A stretch of 64,000 nucleotides of DNA, from positions 221,479 through 285,478 of the forward strand of contig DASTXR010000097.1 of the NCBI GenBank assembly GCA_035765415.1, given 5' to 3'. The stretch is from CADEED01 sp035765415. Lineage in GTDB: Bacteria > Pseudomonadota > Gammaproteobacteria > Steroidobacterales > Steroidobacteraceae. Numbering within the stretch: the stretch's first letter is position 1; each line of letters begins with the position of its first letter. The notes below the pieces were generated by a model that was not told the DNA's origin, made no database searches, and worked only from the letters and a program-made list of their open reading frames with translations. Position numbers and translations under genes: made by a program. Positions 16,642 through 25,862 of the stretch are shown in pieces.

Positions 16642-18153
16642 ATGATGACCACAGCGCAAACCCGGCCGCGCCTTTCGAGCGCCGCAGTCATCCCAGGGCG
16701 CGCGCACGCGCGTGCTCGTCGGGCGTTCAAGTTCTCGTGGGTCCTTGCAAGCAGTGGACTGTGTACACCCGCGCTGGCGGATCTGACCGCGCTGCAGTTT
16801 AGCAATCCGATCGAGCAGGCGGCGGCGCTGGCCAACCAGGCCACTTATGACCAGCTCACCGGCGGCGAAGTCCCGCTGTGCGATGCGGAGCTCTCCGGCC
16901 CCGCGGGCGGCTGCACGGGCGCGGTGTTCGAAATGTTCTCCAACGTTCGCGAGCTCGTGGAAACCGCGAACGAGCTCACCAACTCGGGATCGACGCGCTA
17001 CAGCCTGCGCCTGGACCAGGAAAATCTCGGGTTCGCGCTGCGCTGGACCGCGGCGGAAGAGATGGCCGCGCAAGGCAGCTCCGCCACGCAGTTCACCAAC
17101 AGCCAGCTCAACAGCCTGGCCAGCCGCATCTCGGCGCTGCGTGTCAGCGCGCTGGGACGTACCGCGCGCAACGACGACCTGCCCGGCTCGTTATGGGCCC
17201 TGGGCGGCGGCGCGGGCGCCGACGACAGCATCGCGAAGCGCTGGGGCGGATTCCTGAACGGCGCCTTCGGTTATGGCCGCAAGGACGACACGACGGATCC
17301 GTTCAACACCACCGGCAGCTCGGGCGCCGAAGACGCCTTCGATTTCGACGGGTCGGAGATCACGCTCGGCGCCGACTACCGCCTAAGCGAGAGCACGGTG
17401 CTCGGCACGTTGCTGGGTTTTTCCCAGCGTCGCGTCGATTTCGATTCGGCCGTGAGCATCGTCGATGGAACCATCGACACCGATGGCTCGAGCCTCATGT
17501 TCTTCGCGATGTGGGAAAACGACCGGTTCTATGTGTCCGGCTCGCTCGGCGGACAATGGCTCGAGTACGACTTCCGGCGCCGCATCACCTATCCATCGCT
17601 GAATCCGCTGGTCGCGCCGGTGGACGTCACCACCACGAGCAGCACCGACAGCAACACGCTGATGGGCACCCTGAGCGGCGGCGCGAACTTCAATGTCGGC
17701 GGCTTCGCCTTCGCGCCGTATGCGAAGGCCGAGTATCAGAAGGTGAGCGTCGACGAATTTGCGGAGCGGGGCGGCAGCGGTTTCGAGTTCGGCTACGGCG
17801 AACAGGACATCAAGTCCTTCCAGCTGGCGGCGGGTGCCACGGTGCAATACGTGTTCACTCCGCGCTTCGGCGTCATCGTGCCGTACGCGCGCGCGGAGAT
17901 CCGCAAGGAATTCGAGAACGACCCGCGCAACATTTCCGCCACGTACGCGAGCATGCCCACGAGCAACGTCACGACAGCGCAGGACTTCAACCTGGCCACC
18001 GATGAACATGACGACCAGTTCTTCGTGGTCGCCGGCGGGTTCTCGGTGGTCCTCAAGGGCGGCCTGCAGGGGTTCCTGCAATACCAGCAGGTTCTCGATC
18101 TCGATACTTTCAGCGATCGCGTCATCGCCGGAGGCATACGCCTTGAGTTCTGA
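16642..18153 (+). CDS. Autotransporter-type outer-membrane beta-barrel protein with short passenger
   Basis: About 503 residues. A long signal region (about 45 residues, with a basic n-region ARARRAFKF and ending in CTPALA) is followed by a helical domain of about 150 residues with two cysteines (PLC...GGC) that may form a disulfide. The last roughly 300 residues are alternating amphipathic strands rich in G, Y and F, and the protein ends in GGIRLEF, the terminal aromatic signature recognised by the BAM machinery. This is the autotransporter barrel class with a very short passenger. ATGs at 16642 and 16645 are both possible. The stop overlaps the TTG start of the next lipoprotein by 11 bases. 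Function in secretion or surface display is unproven. Confidence 0.78.
   Translation: MMTTAQTRPRLSSAAVIPGRAHARARRAFKFSWVLASSGLCTPALADLTALQFSNPIEQAAALANQATYDQLTGGEVPLCDAELSGPAGGCTGAVFEMFSNVRELVETANELTNSGSTRYSLRLDQENLGFALRWTAAEEMAAQGSSATQFTNSQLNSLASRISALRVSALGRTARNDDLPGSLWALGGGAGADDSIAKRWGGFLNGAFGYGRKDDTTDPFNTTGSSGAEDAFDFDGSEITLGADYRLSESTVLGTLLGFSQRRVDFDSAVSIVDGTIDTDGSSLMFFAMWENDRFYVSGSLGGQWLEYDFRRRITYPSLNPLVAPVDVTTTSSTDSNTLMGTLSGGANFNVGGFAFAPYAKAEYQKVSVDEFAERGGSGFEFGYGEQDIKSFQLAAGATVQYVFTPRFGVIVPYARAEIRKEFENDPRNISATYASMPTSNVTTAQDFNLATDEHDDQFFVVAGGFSVVLKGGLQGFLQYQQVLDLDTFSDRVIAGGIRLEF
18130..18134 (+). promoter_or_regulatory. Ribosome binding site that fixes a TTG start
   Basis: GGAGG lies eight bases before the TTG at 18143-18145, inside the last codons of the autotransporter gene. 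No ATG or GTG in this frame lies at a sensible position ahead of the lipoprotein signal peptide, so this site is the basis for the start chosen for the next gene. Confidence 0.7.
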
Positions 18154-21100
18154 TCGCGCCACCGCGGGACGCACCGCCCTCACCTTGTGCCTGTGCGCAG
18201 CCCTGGCCGCGTGCGGAAGTAGTTTGAGCGACGTGGGCGAGCAGCCGGAAGCCGCGCCGACGGCCGTCGCCGGCGTGGTCGGCTACACCGCCGCGGATGC
18301 CGCGGGTGATGTCACCACGGATGTACGCGCCGGATCGCAGGTCCTGCTCACCGGCAAGGACAGCGTGGAAACCGACAAGCCCATCCTCAGCTTCCGGTGG
18401 GAGCCGGCCAACGCGGCCGCAAATGCGGCGACCATCGTCGTACGGACCACCAACACGATCGCCGTCAATGTTCCCGCCGTTGCGCAGGTCACCGAGATGC
18501 AGTTCCGGCTCACCGTCGTCGATTCCGATGGCGACTCGGATTCCGCGGTCGTGAGACTGCGCGTTCAGCCGCGTCTCGATTCCGATCGCTTCCTGCAGTA
18601 CGTGCGCAACGTGCCCAGGCTGCGCGTGGTCGCGGGCACCGCGCAGCCGAGCGCGGCGGGTACGTTCGACGTGACGATCACCGGCCACCTCACCTACACC
18701 GCGCGCTCCGGCGCCGTGAGGACCATCGACTATCCGATCGGCACGCGCGTGCCGGGAAACTGGTTGCCGAGCACGCAGCCCGCCACCGACCAGGGCGCCG
18801 TGGACTTCCGCAATCCGCTGCTCGAATTCCCGTTCCCGGCCATCGACCTGGACACGGTCACGCGCCGCTTTCAGCAAGGCCTGCCCGGCAGCGCCGCCGA
18901 CATGGCCGATCCCGGCTTCATCGACGATGCCAGCCTCGCGCTGACCATCAGGCTCACCGCCACCACCGCGACATCGACGGCGACTCTCTACTTGCTCGAC
19001 GCCAACGATCAGATCGTCGCGCAGGGCTCGAACGGCGGCAGCGGCGCGGCGGTCGACATGGCGGTCTCCGCCGCGGCGCTCGAAGAACTGCGCATCACCG
19101 GCGGCGGCCTGGAAAACAAGGACACGGCGCAGTCTTACTACGATGCGATCGACCCGCAGCGAACCAAGCTGACGCTGCGCCAGTGGCTCATCGCCAACTG
19201 CTTCGACCCCGCGGCCAGCGATTACGCCGCCGATTCGCACGCGCTGTACGTGAACGACTTCGACCTCGGGTTCGGCCGCGACATGTATTTCCGCACCTCG
19301 CGGCCCGCGGGCTGCACGAGCAGCACGTTCGCGCCTGGCGACATGGCGTCGATCGTCATCAACTACCCCACGCTCGAGGCTGCCGCGAAGAAGATAGGCG
19401 CGATCATCGCCGTGGGCATGGAATACGAGGCCGTCGACGCCAATCATTCGGCGCCGGGTCTCGTGACGTTTTATGCCTTCGCGCCCGACGAGGGCACGGG
19501 TGAATTCCGTCGCGTGAAGAGCGCGAACTTCGATGGCCGCGGAGAAAAGTATCTGCCCGGCGCCTGCACGATGTGCCACGGCGGGCGTCCCAGGACGCCG
19601 CAACCGAACCGCCTGCTCACGTACGCAAGCGCGGCCGATGCGCACATCGGCGCCACATTCATGCCCTGGGATCTCGAATCATTCCTGTTCTCGGATACCG
19701 ACAGCACTTTTCCGCGCGACCCGAGCAATGCGGCGCTCCGCGATTCGCTGACCCGCAGCCGGCAGGAAGCGCAACTCAAGAGGCTCAACCTGGCTGCGTA
19801 CAGCACGTATGGCAGCGGCAGCGGATCCACGTTCACGTGCCACGCTTCATTTGCCGGCCCGTGCCAGCTCGTCGAAATGTGGTACGGCGGCGCCGGCACT
19901 CCGAGCACCACGTTCCGCGACCGGCAGGTCGCGCCGGGCTGGCAACCGGGTGGCGCGAATCCGGATACGGCGGACGACATCTACCTCGACGTGTTCGCGC
20001 GCAATTGCCGCGCCTGCCACACGCAGCGCGTGATCCCGCTGAATGCGACTTCGGATCCGCAGTTCCTCACGTATGGCGAATTCACGCAGACCGTCGTTCC
20101 CGCATGGCGCGACCAGGTGATCGAGCAGGTGTTCCGCGTCAGCGGCATGCCGGCCGCGCGCCTGACCATGGATCGCTTCTGGACTGCGGCTCCCGGAGCC
20201 ACGCGATCCGCGGGCGAAATCCTGGCGCAGCACCTCTCGGTGCCAACCGGGTTGCGTCCCGGAGTCGCGAACCCCTGCTTCAACTCCGTGGGCGCGACGC
20301 CGCAGCTCGCGACGGCGGCCGCGACGCGACAACGCATCGAACGCCACGCAGCGGTCGCCGTGGACGCCGCGTGCAGCGCTTTCGCGAATTCGTACAACTG
20401 GCAGCTCACGGTGCCCAATGGCAGCGGTGCGCGGCTCGCCGCGAATGGCAGCACGCGCTCGGCGTTCACGCCAGACCGCGTGGGAAACTACGACCTGACG
20501 TTGCAGGTCACGGGTCCGCAAGGTGATAGCGCCACGCTCACGCGGTTCGCCTTCGTGGAAAACCTCGTGCCCGTGGCGGCGGATCTCACCGCTTCGATCG
20601 ATCTCAACGCGACGAGGACGGTGGACGTGCTCACCCCGGCTTCGCTGGGCGATCCACCCGTCACGGTCTCCATCGACAGCGCGCCTGCAGGTATGTCGGT
20701 GTCGGTAGACGCCAGCCAGCGCATCGTCGTGACGCCCACCACCATACAAGGCGGCACCGTCACCTACCGGATCACCGACGTCGATGGCGGCGTCGAGAAC
20801 TCCGATACAGCCACCATCGCGGTCTCGGTCAACGCGTCGATCGCGGCTGACAACATCCCGGCCACGTTCAATGCGAACACTTCGAACAATGAAATCGTGC
20901 TGAGCAGCGAAGTCTCCGCGCAGTTCCAGCCCTTTACGGTCATTCTTGTCGGAAACGGCACCACCACGGCCGGCGGGGCTGTCACTGTCGTCGACTGCGG
21001 CGCGAATCGTTGTGCGCGATACACGCCTCCCGCCGCCACCATCACGATTTTCGGAACCACGCGCATCGCGCCCGCGGATTCGTTCGTGTATCGCGCCTGC

Positions 21101-21496
21101 TTCGTCGCCCAGCCGGCGAACTGCGACAACGGGACCGTGACCATCGACATCGCGGGCTCGGCCGCGTTTTCCACCGTGGCCTCCATCATGAAAGGAACCT
21201 GCCTCAGCTGCCACTCTCCCGCGCCGCCCGCCGGTGCGGTGTGGGGATTGCCGGATGCCAACGCCACCGACAAACAAGCCTGGTGCGCGGTGCGCTTTCA
21301 GAACGGAGTCGACGAACCCGCTCCCAATACGCCGCTGGTCAATACCGCCAATCCAACCGCGAGCCTGCTCTATCGCAAGCCACAGGGGTTCGATACGCAT
21401 GTCGTGATGCTGAGCGAGGCGAATGCCGCGCCGATCCTCAACTGGATTCGCGAAGGCGGAGCATTCACGGGCGGCACCAGCCAGACCTGTCCATGA
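18143..21496 (+). CDS. Large lipoprotein with three c-type haem-binding motifs and Ig-like domains
   Basis: A 1117-residue protein from a TTG start with a strong ribosome binding site. The signal peptide ends in the lipobox LAAC, so it is a lipoprotein. After a PKD/Ig-like segment (about residues 45-150) comes a large domain with haem-type motifs CTMCH (residue 475) and CRACH (residue 622). One or two cadherin/Ig-like beta domains follow (about residues 770-990), then a third motif CLSCH (residue 1020) in a small C-terminal domain. Three CXXCH motifs imply covalent haem attachment in the periplasm or at the surface. The gene overlaps the autotransporter by 11 bases and the caspase by ATGA. 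I recognise the domains but not the family. Electron transfer is inferred from the motifs. Confidence 0.8.
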   Translation: MSSDRATAGRTALTLCLCAALAACGSSLSDVGEQPEAAPTAVAGVVGYTAADAAGDVTTDVRAGSQVLLTGKDSVETDKPILSFRWEPANAAANAATIVVRTTNTIAVNVPAVAQVTEMQFRLTVVDSDGDSDSAVVRLRVQPRLDSDRFLQYVRNVPRLRVVAGTAQPSAAGTFDVTITGHLTYTARSGAVRTIDYPIGTRVPGNWLPSTQPATDQGAVDFRNPLLEFPFPAIDLDTVTRRFQQGLPGSAADMADPGFIDDASLALTIRLTATTATSTATLYLLDANDQIVAQGSNGGSGAAVDMAVSAAALEELRITGGGLENKDTAQSYYDAIDPQRTKLTLRQWLIANCFDPAASDYAADSHALYVNDFDLGFGRDMYFRTSRPAGCTSSTFAPGDMASIVINYPTLEAAAKKIGAIIAVGMEYEAVDANHSAPGLVTFYAFAPDEGTGEFRRVKSANFDGRGEKYLPGACTMCHGGRPRTPQPNRLLTYASAADAHIGATFMPWDLESFLFSDTDSTFPRDPSNAALRDSLTRSRQEAQLKRLNLAAYSTYGSGSGSTFTCHASFAGPCQLVEMWYGGAGTPSTTFRDRQVAPGWQPGGANPDTADDIYLDVFARNCRACHTQRVIPLNATSDPQFLTYGEFTQTVVPAWRDQVIEQVFRVSGMPAARLTMDRFWTAAPGATRSAGEILAQHLSVPTGLRPGVANPCFNSVGATPQLATAAATRQRIERHAAVAVDAACSAFANSYNWQLTVPNGSGARLAANGSTRSAFTPDRVGNYDLTLQVTGPQGDSATLTRFAFVENLVPVAADLTASIDLNATRTVDVLTPASLGDPPVTVSIDSAPAGMSVSVDASQRIVVTPTTIQGGTVTYRITDVDGGVENSDTATIAVSVNASIAADNIPATFNANTSNNEIVLSSEVSAQFQPFTVILVGNGTTTAGGAVTVVDCGANRCARYTPPAATITIFGTTRIAPADSFVYRACFVAQPANCDNGTVTIDIAGSAAFSTVASIMKGTCLSCHSPAPPAGAVWGLPDANATDKQAWCAVRFQNGVDEPAPNTPLVNTANPTASLLYRKPQGFDTHVVMLSEANAAPILNWIREGGAFTGGTSQTCP

Positions 21497-23133
21497 AAAA
21501 AATCCCGGCGCGCCTGCTGTACGGCGCAGTGTGCGCAATGGTTGCGCTGGCAACCGCGGTGGGCCGGTCGGCGGCGGCACCCGCGCCGTCGAAGGCCACC
21601 GAAGGCATGGTGGCGCGTGGCGATCTCGAGGTGGTCGAGTGCCTGCTGCCCGGCAGGGTTCACCAGCTCGGTGGCACCACCTTCGTCGCGGCGCGCCGTC
21701 CGGTTCGCACCACCACCGCCGATTGCCGCATCCGCGGCGGCGAATACGTGTCCTACGACCGCGCGGACTACAAATCCGCGCTGCGCATCTGGATGGAAGC
21801 GGCGCAGGCCGGAGACCCCGAGGCGCAGAACAATGTCGGCGAAATCTATGAACGTGGCCTGGGCGGCGAGCCAAACTACCCGGCGGCCATCATCTGGTAC
21901 CAGAAGGCGGCCGATCAGAATTATTCCCGCGCGCTGTTCAATCTGGGCACGCTCACCGAGCAGGGCTTCGGCGTCGAGAAGGATCGCCTCAAGGCGCTGA
22001 ATCTCTACCGCCGCGCCTGGGGCGTCGGCGAAGACGACCTCATGTACGCCTCGGCCGCGCGGCGCGAGCAGGACCAGATACGCGCCGAGCTCGAAAAATC
22101 GCTCGCCGAAAAAGACAAACAACTGCAGCTGTTGCGCAAACAGCTGCAACAGTTGCAGGAGAACGCGCGCAAGCAGGCAGCCGGCAGCTCCGCGCAGACC
22201 ACGCAGGAAATCGAGACCATGCGGACGTTGCTGGCGAGCCTCGAAGCGCTGCGCAGCGACGATGCCGGCCGGCTCGAGACGCTGCCCGCGCAGCAGACAC
22301 GCGAGCCGGTCGCGCGCGAACCGGTCAAGCCACTCGACGCGGTGGTGGCGCCGCGTCTCGTCAAGGGTATGGATTTCGGCCGCTACTACGCGCTGATCAT
22401 CGGCAACCAGAACTACCAGATCCTCGAAAGCCTGCAGACGCCGCGTACGGATGCGGAACGGACGGCAACGCTGTTGCGCGACAAGTACGGCTTCTCCGTG
22501 CAGATGATCGAGGATGCCAACGACGTGACCATGCTCCGTGCGCTCAACGAGCTCAACAAGGTGCTGCGGCCCACCGACAACGTGCTCATCTACTACGCGG
22601 GCCATGGCACCCGCCTGAAGACAGGCGCGGTCGAAGCCGGCTATTGGCTGCCCGTGAACGCCGAGCGGCCGCCCAACGACACGTTCTGGGTGCCCAACGA
22701 GCAGATCACGGCGCACCTCGCGCGCCTGCCCGCGCGCCGCGTGCTGGTGGTGGCGGATTCCTGCTATGCGGGCCTGTTGTCCAGCGACCCGGGCATCAAC
22801 ATCTTCGGCACCGAAAATGAGCTGGGCGCCGAGTACGTGAAGTTCAAGCTGGCCAAGCGCGCGCGCCTGCTGCTGGCGTCCGGCGGCGATCAGCCGGTGC
22901 TCGACCAGGGCGGCCAGGGCAATTCGGTGTTCGCCCGCGCGTTCCTCGATGTGTTAGGCGGGAACGACGGCGTGTTGCCGACGCCCACGCTGTTCACCCG
23001 GGTTCAGGCCCGCGTGAAGATAGGCGCGGCGCGCAACAACTTCTCGCAGACCCCCGAGTTCAAGGCCATCAAGTCCGCGGGCCACGAGATGGGTGACTTC
23101 TTCTTCGTGCCGCGCCAGTCGAAGCCGAACTAG
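21493..23133 (+). CDS. Secreted caspase-family (C14) peptidase with Sel1 repeats
   Basis: A 546-residue protein with an N-terminal signal peptide (YGAVCAMVALATAVGRSAAA). Residues about 95-180 are Sel1-like repeats (EAQNNVGEIYERG, SRALFNLGTLTEQGFG). Residues about 195-260 are a glutamine- and leucine-rich coiled coil. The C-terminal half is a caspase domain with the histidine of YYAGHG (H371) and the cysteine of VADSCYAG (C424), the expected dyad, plus YALIIGNQNY at its start. Bacterial caspase-like proteases cleave after basic or other specific residues and take part in signalling, death or maturation. Here a signal peptide places it in the periplasm. It is coupled to the haem lipoprotein by ATGA, and its 3' end overlaps clpV by four bases. 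Confidence 0.88.
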   Translation: MKKIPARLLYGAVCAMVALATAVGRSAAAPAPSKATEGMVARGDLEVVECLLPGRVHQLGGTTFVAARRPVRTTTADCRIRGGEYVSYDRADYKSALRIWMEAAQAGDPEAQNNVGEIYERGLGGEPNYPAAIIWYQKAADQNYSRALFNLGTLTEQGFGVEKDRLKALNLYRRAWGVGEDDLMYASAARREQDQIRAELEKSLAEKDKQLQLLRKQLQQLQENARKQAAGSSAQTTQEIETMRTLLASLEALRSDDAGRLETLPAQQTREPVAREPVKPLDAVVAPRLVKGMDFGRYYALIIGNQNYQILESLQTPRTDAERTATLLRDKYGFSVQMIEDANDVTMLRALNELNKVLRPTDNVLIYYAGHGTRLKTGAVEAGYWLPVNAERPPNDTFWVPNEQITAHLARLPARRVLVVADSCYAGLLSSDPGINIFGTENELGAEYVKFKLAKRARLLLASGGDQPVLDQGGQGNSVFARAFLDVLGGNDGVLPTPTLFTRVQARVKIGAARNNFSQTPEFKAIKSAGHEMGDFFFVPRQSKPN

Positions 23134-25844
23134 TCGAATGAATAACTGAAGTCCCCGTCTGCCACGGAGATGGCGATGCGCGTGGGCTGCGTGCCCGCCA
23201 TGAGCCGCGTCAATATCTCCTGGCTGATGCGCGGCAATACGGTGTTGGTCAGGATGGCGTCGATCATGCGGCCGCCGCTTTCCAGCTCGGAGCATCGGCT
23301 CGCCACCAGCTTGAGCACCTCGTCGGTGTACGTGAACGGCAGCTTGTGATTCCGGGCGATGCGTTTCTGGATCCGCCCCAGCTGCAGCCGGATGATTTCG
23401 TGCAGCATGGCATCCGAGAGCGGGAAGAACGGGATCGTGACGATGCGACCCAGCAATGCGGCAGGAAACACCTTGAGCAGCGGTGCGCGCAGCGCCTTGC
23501 TGATGCCCTCGACCTCCGGCATCAGGTCCGGATCCTTGCACAGGCTCATGATGAGATCGCTGCCGACGTTGGTGGTGAGCAGGATCAGCGTGTTCTTGAA
23601 ATCGATGAGACGGCCCTCGCCGTCTTCCATGACGCCCTTGTCGAACACCTGGAAGAAGATTTCGTGCACGTCGGGGTGGGCTTTCTCGACTTCATCCAGC
23701 AGCACGACGCTGTAAGGCTTGCGCCGCACCGCTTCGGTCAGCACGCCGCCTTCGCCGTAGCCCACGTACCCCGGTGGCGCGCCCTTGAGCGTCGAGACGG
23801 TATGAGCCTCCTGGAATTCGCTCATGTTGATGGTGACCACGTTCTGCTCGCCGCCGTACAGCGCTTCCGCCAGCGCCAGCGCGGTTTCGGTCTTGCCGAC
23901 ACCGGAAGGTCCCGCCAGCATGAACACCCCGATGGGTTTGCCGGGATTGTCGAGACTGGCGCGCGAAGTCTGCACGCGCTTGGCGATCATCTCGTGCGCG
24001 TGTTTTTGCCCGATGACGCGCTGGCTCAGGATGTCGGCGAGCCGCATCACGGTGTCGAGCTCGTTGCGCGCCATGCGGCCGAGCGGAATGCCGGTCCAGT
24101 CGGCGACCACCGAAGCCACCGCCTGGTAGTCCACGCTGGGCAGGATCAGCGGCCGCTCGCCCTGCGTCGCCGCGAGCTGCGCCTGCAATTCCCTGAGCTC
24201 GGACAGCAGCGTGGTGCGTTCGGCCTCGGACAGCGGCGCGGGCGCAACCGCTTCGGCGCGCTCCTCCAGTTTGCTGCCCGTGCCTTCCACCTTCGCCACG
24301 TCGCCGCGCAAGCGCGCGCGCAATTCGAGAATGCGGTCGACCAGGCCTTTTTCTTTCTGCCACGCGGCATCGAGTCCCTCGAGCGACTTCTGCTCGCGCT
24401 CGAGATTGGCTTTCGCCTCGGTCTCGCGCGCCGCGACTTCCACGCCGACGAGCTTCTCGCGCTCGATGATGCCGAGCTCGGTTTGCAGGGCTTCGATGCG
24501 CTTGCGCGTGTCGTCGACTTCCGCCGGCACCGCGTGCTGGCTGATGGCCACGCGCGCGCAGGCCGTGTCGAGCAGGCTGACCGACTTGTCGGGCAGCTGG
24601 CGCGCCGGAATGTAGCGATGCGACAGCTTCACCGCGGCCTCGAGCGCTTCGTCCAGCACCTGCACGCGATGGTGTTTCTCCATCGTCGAAGCGCTGCCGC
24701 GCATCATCAGGATGGCCTTCTCTTCACTGGGCTCATCGATCTGCACGACCTGGAAGCGGCGCGTGAGAGCCGGGTCTTTCTCGATGTACTTCTTGTATTC
24801 CGCCCAGGTCGTGGCGCCGATGGTGCGCAGATTGCCGCGCGCCAACGCGGGCTTGAGCAGGTTCGCCGCATCGCCGGTACCCGCGGCGCCGCCGGCGCCA
24901 ACCAGCGTGTGCGCCTCGTCGATGAACAGGATGATGGGCTTGGGTGAGGCCTGCACCTCTTCGATGACCTGGCGCAGGCGGTTCTCGAATTCCCCTTTCA
25001 TGCTGGCGCCGGCCTGCAGCAGGCCGACATCGAGCGTGCGCAGGCTGACGTCCTTGAGCGTGGGTGGCACATCGCCGCGCGCGATGCGCAGCGCAAAACC
25101 TTCGACGACCGCGGTCTTGCCCACGCCCGCCTCTCCGGTGAGGATCGGATTGTTCTGCCGGCGCCGCATGAGGATGTCGATGACCTGGCGGATCTCGAGA
25201 TCGCGCCCGACGATGGGATCGACCTTGCCGGCGCGGGCCTGCTCGGTGAGATCGATGGTGAACTGCTTGAGCGCTTCCTGTTTGCCGAGTTGTGCCGGCG
25301 GAATTGCGCCGCTCACTTCACCGGGCGCGGCGCCGCCGGCGCTGAAGCCGTCGGTGGCTTTCAGTCCATCTTCCGGCGATCCGGCGGTGATGCGCGCGAA
25401 CGCGTCGGTGAGCGCTTCCAGCTTGATCTTGTCGAATTCAGGCGAGATCTGCAGCAGCGCATGCTTGAGATTGCGCGTGGCGAGCAGGCCGACGACCACG
25501 TGGCCGGTGCGCACCTGCGATTCGCCGAACATCAGCGTGCCGTAGACCCAGCCGCGCTCCACGGCTTCTTCCACGTTCGACGACAGGTCGACGGCGGTGG
25601 CGCCGCGCGGCAGGCGCTCGAGCGCCGCGGTGATGCCTTCGGCGATGCGCGCCGGATCGCAGGCGTATTGCCTGAGGATGCGGTGCAGGTCCGAGTCCTG
25701 CGATTGCAGCATCTGGTGGATCCAGTGCGTGAGTTCGACGTTGGGATTGCCACGCAGCTTGCAGAACACGGTCGCGCTGTCGATCGCGCGATACGCAAAC
25801 TTGTTGAGCTTGCCGAACAATGCGGCACGGGAAATCTCCACCAT
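23130..25844 (-). CDS. tssH: T6SS sheath-disassembly ATPase ClpV (TssH)
   Basis: A 904-residue AAA+ disaggregase that recycles contracted TssB/TssC sheath in the cytoplasm. It has an N-terminal Clp repeat domain, a first AAA+ module with GEAGVGKTAVVEG and ILFIDEAHTLVGAGG, and a central coiled-coil region (about residues 410-550). The second module has GPSGVGKTETALALAEALYG and VVLLDEVEKAHPDVHEIF. The length and the N-terminal ISRAALFGKLN fit ClpV rather than ClpB. It is the last gene of the tssA-to-tssH operon, 18 bases after tssG, and its end overlaps the convergent caspase gene by four bases. Confidence 0.95.
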   Translation of the reverse strand: MVEISRAALFGKLNKFAYRAIDSATVFCKLRGNPNVELTHWIHQMLQSQDSDLHRILRQYACDPARIAEGITAALERLPRGATAVDLSSNVEEAVERGWVYGTLMFGESQVRTGHVVVGLLATRNLKHALLQISPEFDKIKLEALTDAFARITAGSPEDGLKATDGFSAGGAAPGEVSGAIPPAQLGKQEALKQFTIDLTEQARAGKVDPIVGRDLEIRQVIDILMRRRQNNPILTGEAGVGKTAVVEGFALRIARGDVPPTLKDVSLRTLDVGLLQAGASMKGEFENRLRQVIEEVQASPKPIILFIDEAHTLVGAGGAAGTGDAANLLKPALARGNLRTIGATTWAEYKKYIEKDPALTRRFQVVQIDEPSEEKAILMMRGSASTMEKHHRVQVLDEALEAAVKLSHRYIPARQLPDKSVSLLDTACARVAISQHAVPAEVDDTRKRIEALQTELGIIEREKLVGVEVAARETEAKANLEREQKSLEGLDAAWQKEKGLVDRILELRARLRGDVAKVEGTGSKLEERAEAVAPAPLSEAERTTLLSELRELQAQLAATQGERPLILPSVDYQAVASVVADWTGIPLGRMARNELDTVMRLADILSQRVIGQKHAHEMIAKRVQTSRASLDNPGKPIGVFMLAGPSGVGKTETALALAEALYGGEQNVVTINMSEFQEAHTVSTLKGAPPGYVGYGEGGVLTEAVRRKPYSVVLLDEVEKAHPDVHEIFFQVFDKGVMEDGEGRLIDFKNTLILLTTNVGSDLIMSLCKDPDLMPEVEGISKALRAPLLKVFPAALLGRIVTIPFFPLSDAMLHEIIRLQLGRIQKRIARNHKLPFTYTDEVLKLVASRCSELESGGRMIDAILTNTVLPRISQEILTRLMAGTQPTRIAISVADGDFSYSFD

Positions 25845-25862
25845 GTTTGCTCCCCAATCTCG

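Noticed and set aside
19847..21874. A 675-codon minus-strand frame opposite the haem lipoprotein and caspase
   Set aside because: The translation is low-complexity arginine-rich sequence. The plus-strand proteins carry signal peptides, CXXCH and caspase motifs.
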